Below, piece by piece: positions 4,989 to 6,832 of a stretch of DNA of 6,832 nucleotides. The stretch lies in contig CAIVEA010000192.1 of the NCBI GenBank assembly GCA_903904765.1, positions 1-6,832 on the forward strand, read 5' to 3'. This stretch comes from an uncultured Chloroflexota bacterium. GTDB taxonomy: Bacteria > Chloroflexota > Anaerolineae > Aggregatilineales > Phototrophicaceae. Under the pieces are notes generated by a model that saw only the letters and a list, made by a program, of their open reading frames with translations, ran no database searches and was not told the origin of the DNA. Made by a program: the position numbers and the translations under genes. Each line of letters starts with the position of its first letter. Positions within the stretch are counted from its first letter, which is position 1.

Positions 4989-6404
4989 TTGAAGATTCAA
5001 CCGGGGCAGCATATTCATCTGGTGGGGATTGGCGGCGCGGGGCTATCCGCGATTGCCCGCATCCTGCTCGGTCAAGGCTACCGCGTGTCCGGCTCGGATC
5101 GCGGCGCGAATGCCCAGACCGAGTCGTTAGCACGGGATGGCGCGGTCATCTATCAGGGACATGATGCGCGCTATGTGGAAGGCGCGGACGCGCTCATCAT
5201 CTCGTCCGCCGTACCTGCCGATCATGTGGAAGTGGCCGCCGCCCGCGAACAGTGTATCGCGGTTTTCAAGCGGCAGGACATCATGGCTGACCTGATGACC
5301 GGCAAGCGCGTGATCGCGGTGGCGGGGACGCACGGCAAAACTACGACGACCTCGATGGTGGCGCACATCTTGCACGAATGCGGGCGCGACCCCAGCTACA
5401 TCGTGGGCGGCGTGATGGGCAGCACAGGGACGAATGCCGCGCTGGGCAAAGGCGTGCATTTCGTGATCGAAGCTGACGAATACGACAATATGTTTCACGG
5501 GTTGAACCCCGATATTGCCATTGTGACCAGCATGGAATACGACCACCCGGACTTCTTCCCGACGTTCGATGGCATGGTTAATTCGTTCCGCACGTTCGTG
5601 GCGCGGCTGCCCGAAAAAGGGCTGCTGGTGGCCTTCGCTGGGGATGAATATACCACGCGCCTCGCAGCGGAACGGCTGGTGCATCATCAGCCGGCCATCA
5701 CCTACGGTTTCGAGCAGTCGCGGGCACGCTGGCGGGCGATGAACCTGCGGCGTGAGGATGAGTGGACGGTGTTTGACGTGTTCTCGTTTGAGGAGATGCC
5801 CGGCGAGGAATTTCTGGGCACGGTACATCTGCCCATCCCCGGACGGCACAACATCCTGAACGCGCTGGCGGCACTGGCTGTCGCCTACCGCGAACATATT
5901 CCGTTCGTGCTGGCGGCGGATGCGCTGCGGAGTTTCCGTCCGGCTGGCCGCCGCTTCGATTTGCGGGCGGAAGTGGGCGGCGTGGCGGTGATTGACGATT
6001 ACGCGCATCACCCCACCGCGATTCGCGTCACGCTGGAGGCGGCACGCAGCCGTTACCCGGATCGGGCGATCTGGGCGGTATGGCAGCCGCATACCTACAG
6101 CCGCACGCAAGCCTTATTTGACGATTATACGCGGGCGTTCGAGTTCGCCGATCATGTGCTGGTGACGGACATTTACGCCGCCCGCGAGAAGGCCGCGCCG
6201 GATAGCATCACGGGCGGGGCGATGGCTGCCGCTATCGTGCATCCCGACGCGCAGCACACCCCATCGCTGGACGATACCGCGCAGGCCTTGATCGAGCGCG
6301 TGACCTCTCCGGCGGTGGTCATTATCATGAGCGCGGGGGATGCGCCGCGCATCGGACAAGTGCTGGTGGATGATCTGCGAAAACGAGCAGGGGATGGCGC
6401 ATGA
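4989..6404 (+). CDS. murC: UDP-N-acetylmuramate--L-alanine ligase MurC
   Basis: MurC is the cytoplasmic ATP-dependent ligase that adds L-alanine to UDP-MurNAc, the first peptide step. The 471-aa length is normal. The UDP-binding N-terminal domain has GIGGAGLS (13-20). The central ATPase has P-loop GTHGKTTTT (113-121), EADEYD (161-166) and MEYDHPDFF with His186. GRHNILNALAALAVA bridges to the C-terminal domain, which has AGRRFD (Arg321, Arg322), DDYAHHP (336-342), QPHTYSRT and DIYAARE. The start is TTG with GAGG six bases upstream; this weak start codon may limit output. EADEYD replaces the more usual E-x-DESD and recalls Mpl, but HTYSRT, DIYAARE and the dcw setting favour MurC. It overlaps murB by ATGA, implying coupled translation. 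Its own promoter is likely in 4800-4988. Confidence 0.96.
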   Translation: MKIQPGQHIHLVGIGGAGLSAIARILLGQGYRVSGSDRGANAQTESLARDGAVIYQGHDARYVEGADALIISSAVPADHVEVAAAREQCIAVFKRQDIMADLMTGKRVIAVAGTHGKTTTTSMVAHILHECGRDPSYIVGGVMGSTGTNAALGKGVHFVIEADEYDNMFHGLNPDIAIVTSMEYDHPDFFPTFDGMVNSFRTFVARLPEKGLLVAFAGDEYTTRLAAERLVHHQPAITYGFEQSRARWRAMNLRREDEWTVFDVFSFEEMPGEEFLGTVHLPIPGRHNILNALAALAVAYREHIPFVLAADALRSFRPAGRRFDLRAEVGGVAVIDDYAHHPTAIRVTLEAARSRYPDRAIWAVWQPHTYSRTQALFDDYTRAFEFADHVLVTDIYAAREKAAPDSITGGAMAAAIVHPDAQHTPSLDDTAQALIERVTSPAVVIIMSAGDAPRIGQVLVDDLRKRAGDGA

Positions 6405-6832
6405 TGATGCTCCCCGCGCCCTATTCCGAACGGCTGCTGCATAATGAACCGCTGGCGCGATACACGGCTGCACGGCTGGGCGGCGCTGCCGATGCGCTGT
6501 ATGTCGCCCGCGAGTCGGTGGACGAACTGGCGACGGTGATGCAGGCGGCATGGTCGCAGGGCGTTCCAGTGCGGGTGCTGGGCGGCGGCGCGAACGTGCT
6601 GATTTCAGACGCGGGTTTTCGCGGGCTGGTGGTCATCAACGATGTCAACGAGATTCACTTTGGCAATTGGCACGACAGCCGCAACGTAGCGGCGGCGGCG
6701 GGCGTGGGGCTGACGGTGCTGGCGCGCAAATGCCAGAGCCGGGGTTTAAGCGGGCTGGAATGGGCGGCCAGCGTGCCGGGGACGGTGGGCGGCGCGGTGG
6801 TCAACAACGCGGGCGCACACGGCAGCGACATA
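6401..6832 (+). CDS. murB: UDP-N-acetylenolpyruvoylglucosamine reductase MurB (3'-truncated by window edge)
   Basis: MurB is the FAD-dependent cytoplasmic reductase that makes UDP-MurNAc from enolpyruvyl-UDP-GlcNAc, using NADPH. The window holds the first 144 codons, open to the edge. The N-terminus reads NEPLARYTAARLGGAAD, the family's NT-x-x-(I/L)GG segment. The FAD-binding motifs are GGGANVLISD (61-70) and GLSGLEWAASVPGTVGGAVV with PGTVGGA at 126-132 and NNAGA at 135-139. The later substrate-binding domain and most catalytic residues are outside the window. Three ATGs in a row (6401, 6404, 6407) make the exact start uncertain. 6401 is preferred because it gives the ATGA overlap with murC and sits seven bases after AGGGG (6389-6393). 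MurB acts directly before MurC, so the pairing is functionally coherent. Confidence 0.95.
   Translation, partial: MMMLPAPYSERLLHNEPLARYTAARLGGAADALYVARESVDELATVMQAAWSQGVPVRVLGGGANVLISDAGFRGLVVINDVNEIHFGNWHDSRNVAAAAGVGLTVLARKCQSRGLSGLEWAASVPGTVGGAVVNNAGAHGSDI

Noticed and set aside
4907..5164. 85-codon + strand frame in the murC leader
   Set aside because: It runs for most of its length through the start of murC in another frame, and its C-terminal half is a frame-shifted reading of MurC codons.
5127..6110. Long (327-codon) open frame on the - strand across murC
   Set aside because: It lies wholly opposite a clear MurC, its translation is His/Arg-rich with no recognisable motif, and such antisense frames are expected in GC-rich coding DNA.
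1..6832. CRISPR array, tRNA/rRNA genes, insertion sequences, phage or defence genes
   Set aside because: No spaced direct repeats, no RNA gene signatures and no transposase or defence motifs were seen. The window is housekeeping in character.

Overview
This window is a stretch of the division and cell wall (dcw) cluster, read entirely on the + strand: murD (3' part), ftsW, murG, two tandem paralogous small membrane proteins, murC, and murB (5' part). Together the enzymes cover cytoplasmic UDP-MurNAc-peptide assembly (MurB, MurC, MurD), lipid II synthesis (MurG) and septal glycan polymerisation (FtsW). The sequence is GC-rich. Several family-level variants suggest a member of Chloroflexota, probably an Anaerolineae-like lineage: MurG reads YLPDIEPG where most bacteria have HEQN-x-x-PG, MurD reads NDSIAT instead of NDSKAT, and MurC reads EADEYD...MEYDHPD. 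The phylum call is inference from remembered family patterns, not from a search.

Layout: 2-880 is the C-terminal part of murD. 881-1080 is a 200-bp gap with three hairpin-forming segments that look like dispersed intergenic repeats. 1081-2382 is ftsW. 2383-2568 is a second gap holding a convincing intrinsic terminator, a perfect 12-bp tandem duplication and an extended -10 promoter candidate. 2569-3690 is murG. It overlaps the first small membrane gene (3687-4223) by ATGA, and the second copy follows at 4260-4799. 4800-4988 is a third gap with a weak terminator-like hairpin, a promoter candidate and a leader hairpin. 4989-6404 is murC, which starts with TTG. It overlaps murB (6401 to the window end) by ATGA.

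The terminator and promoter candidates suggest three transcription units rather than one long operon: ...murD(-ftsW); murG with the two membrane proteins; and murC-murB. This split is inferred from sequence only.

The least ordinary element is the pair of membrane proteins between murG and murC. They align without gaps over their first 80 residues (34 of 80 identical by eye count). They look like remote, duplicated members of the CvpA-like membrane family. Their position suggests a role at the membrane near lipid II synthesis or division, but nothing in the sequence proves it. The rest is ordinary peptidoglycan biosynthesis with clade-specific variation.
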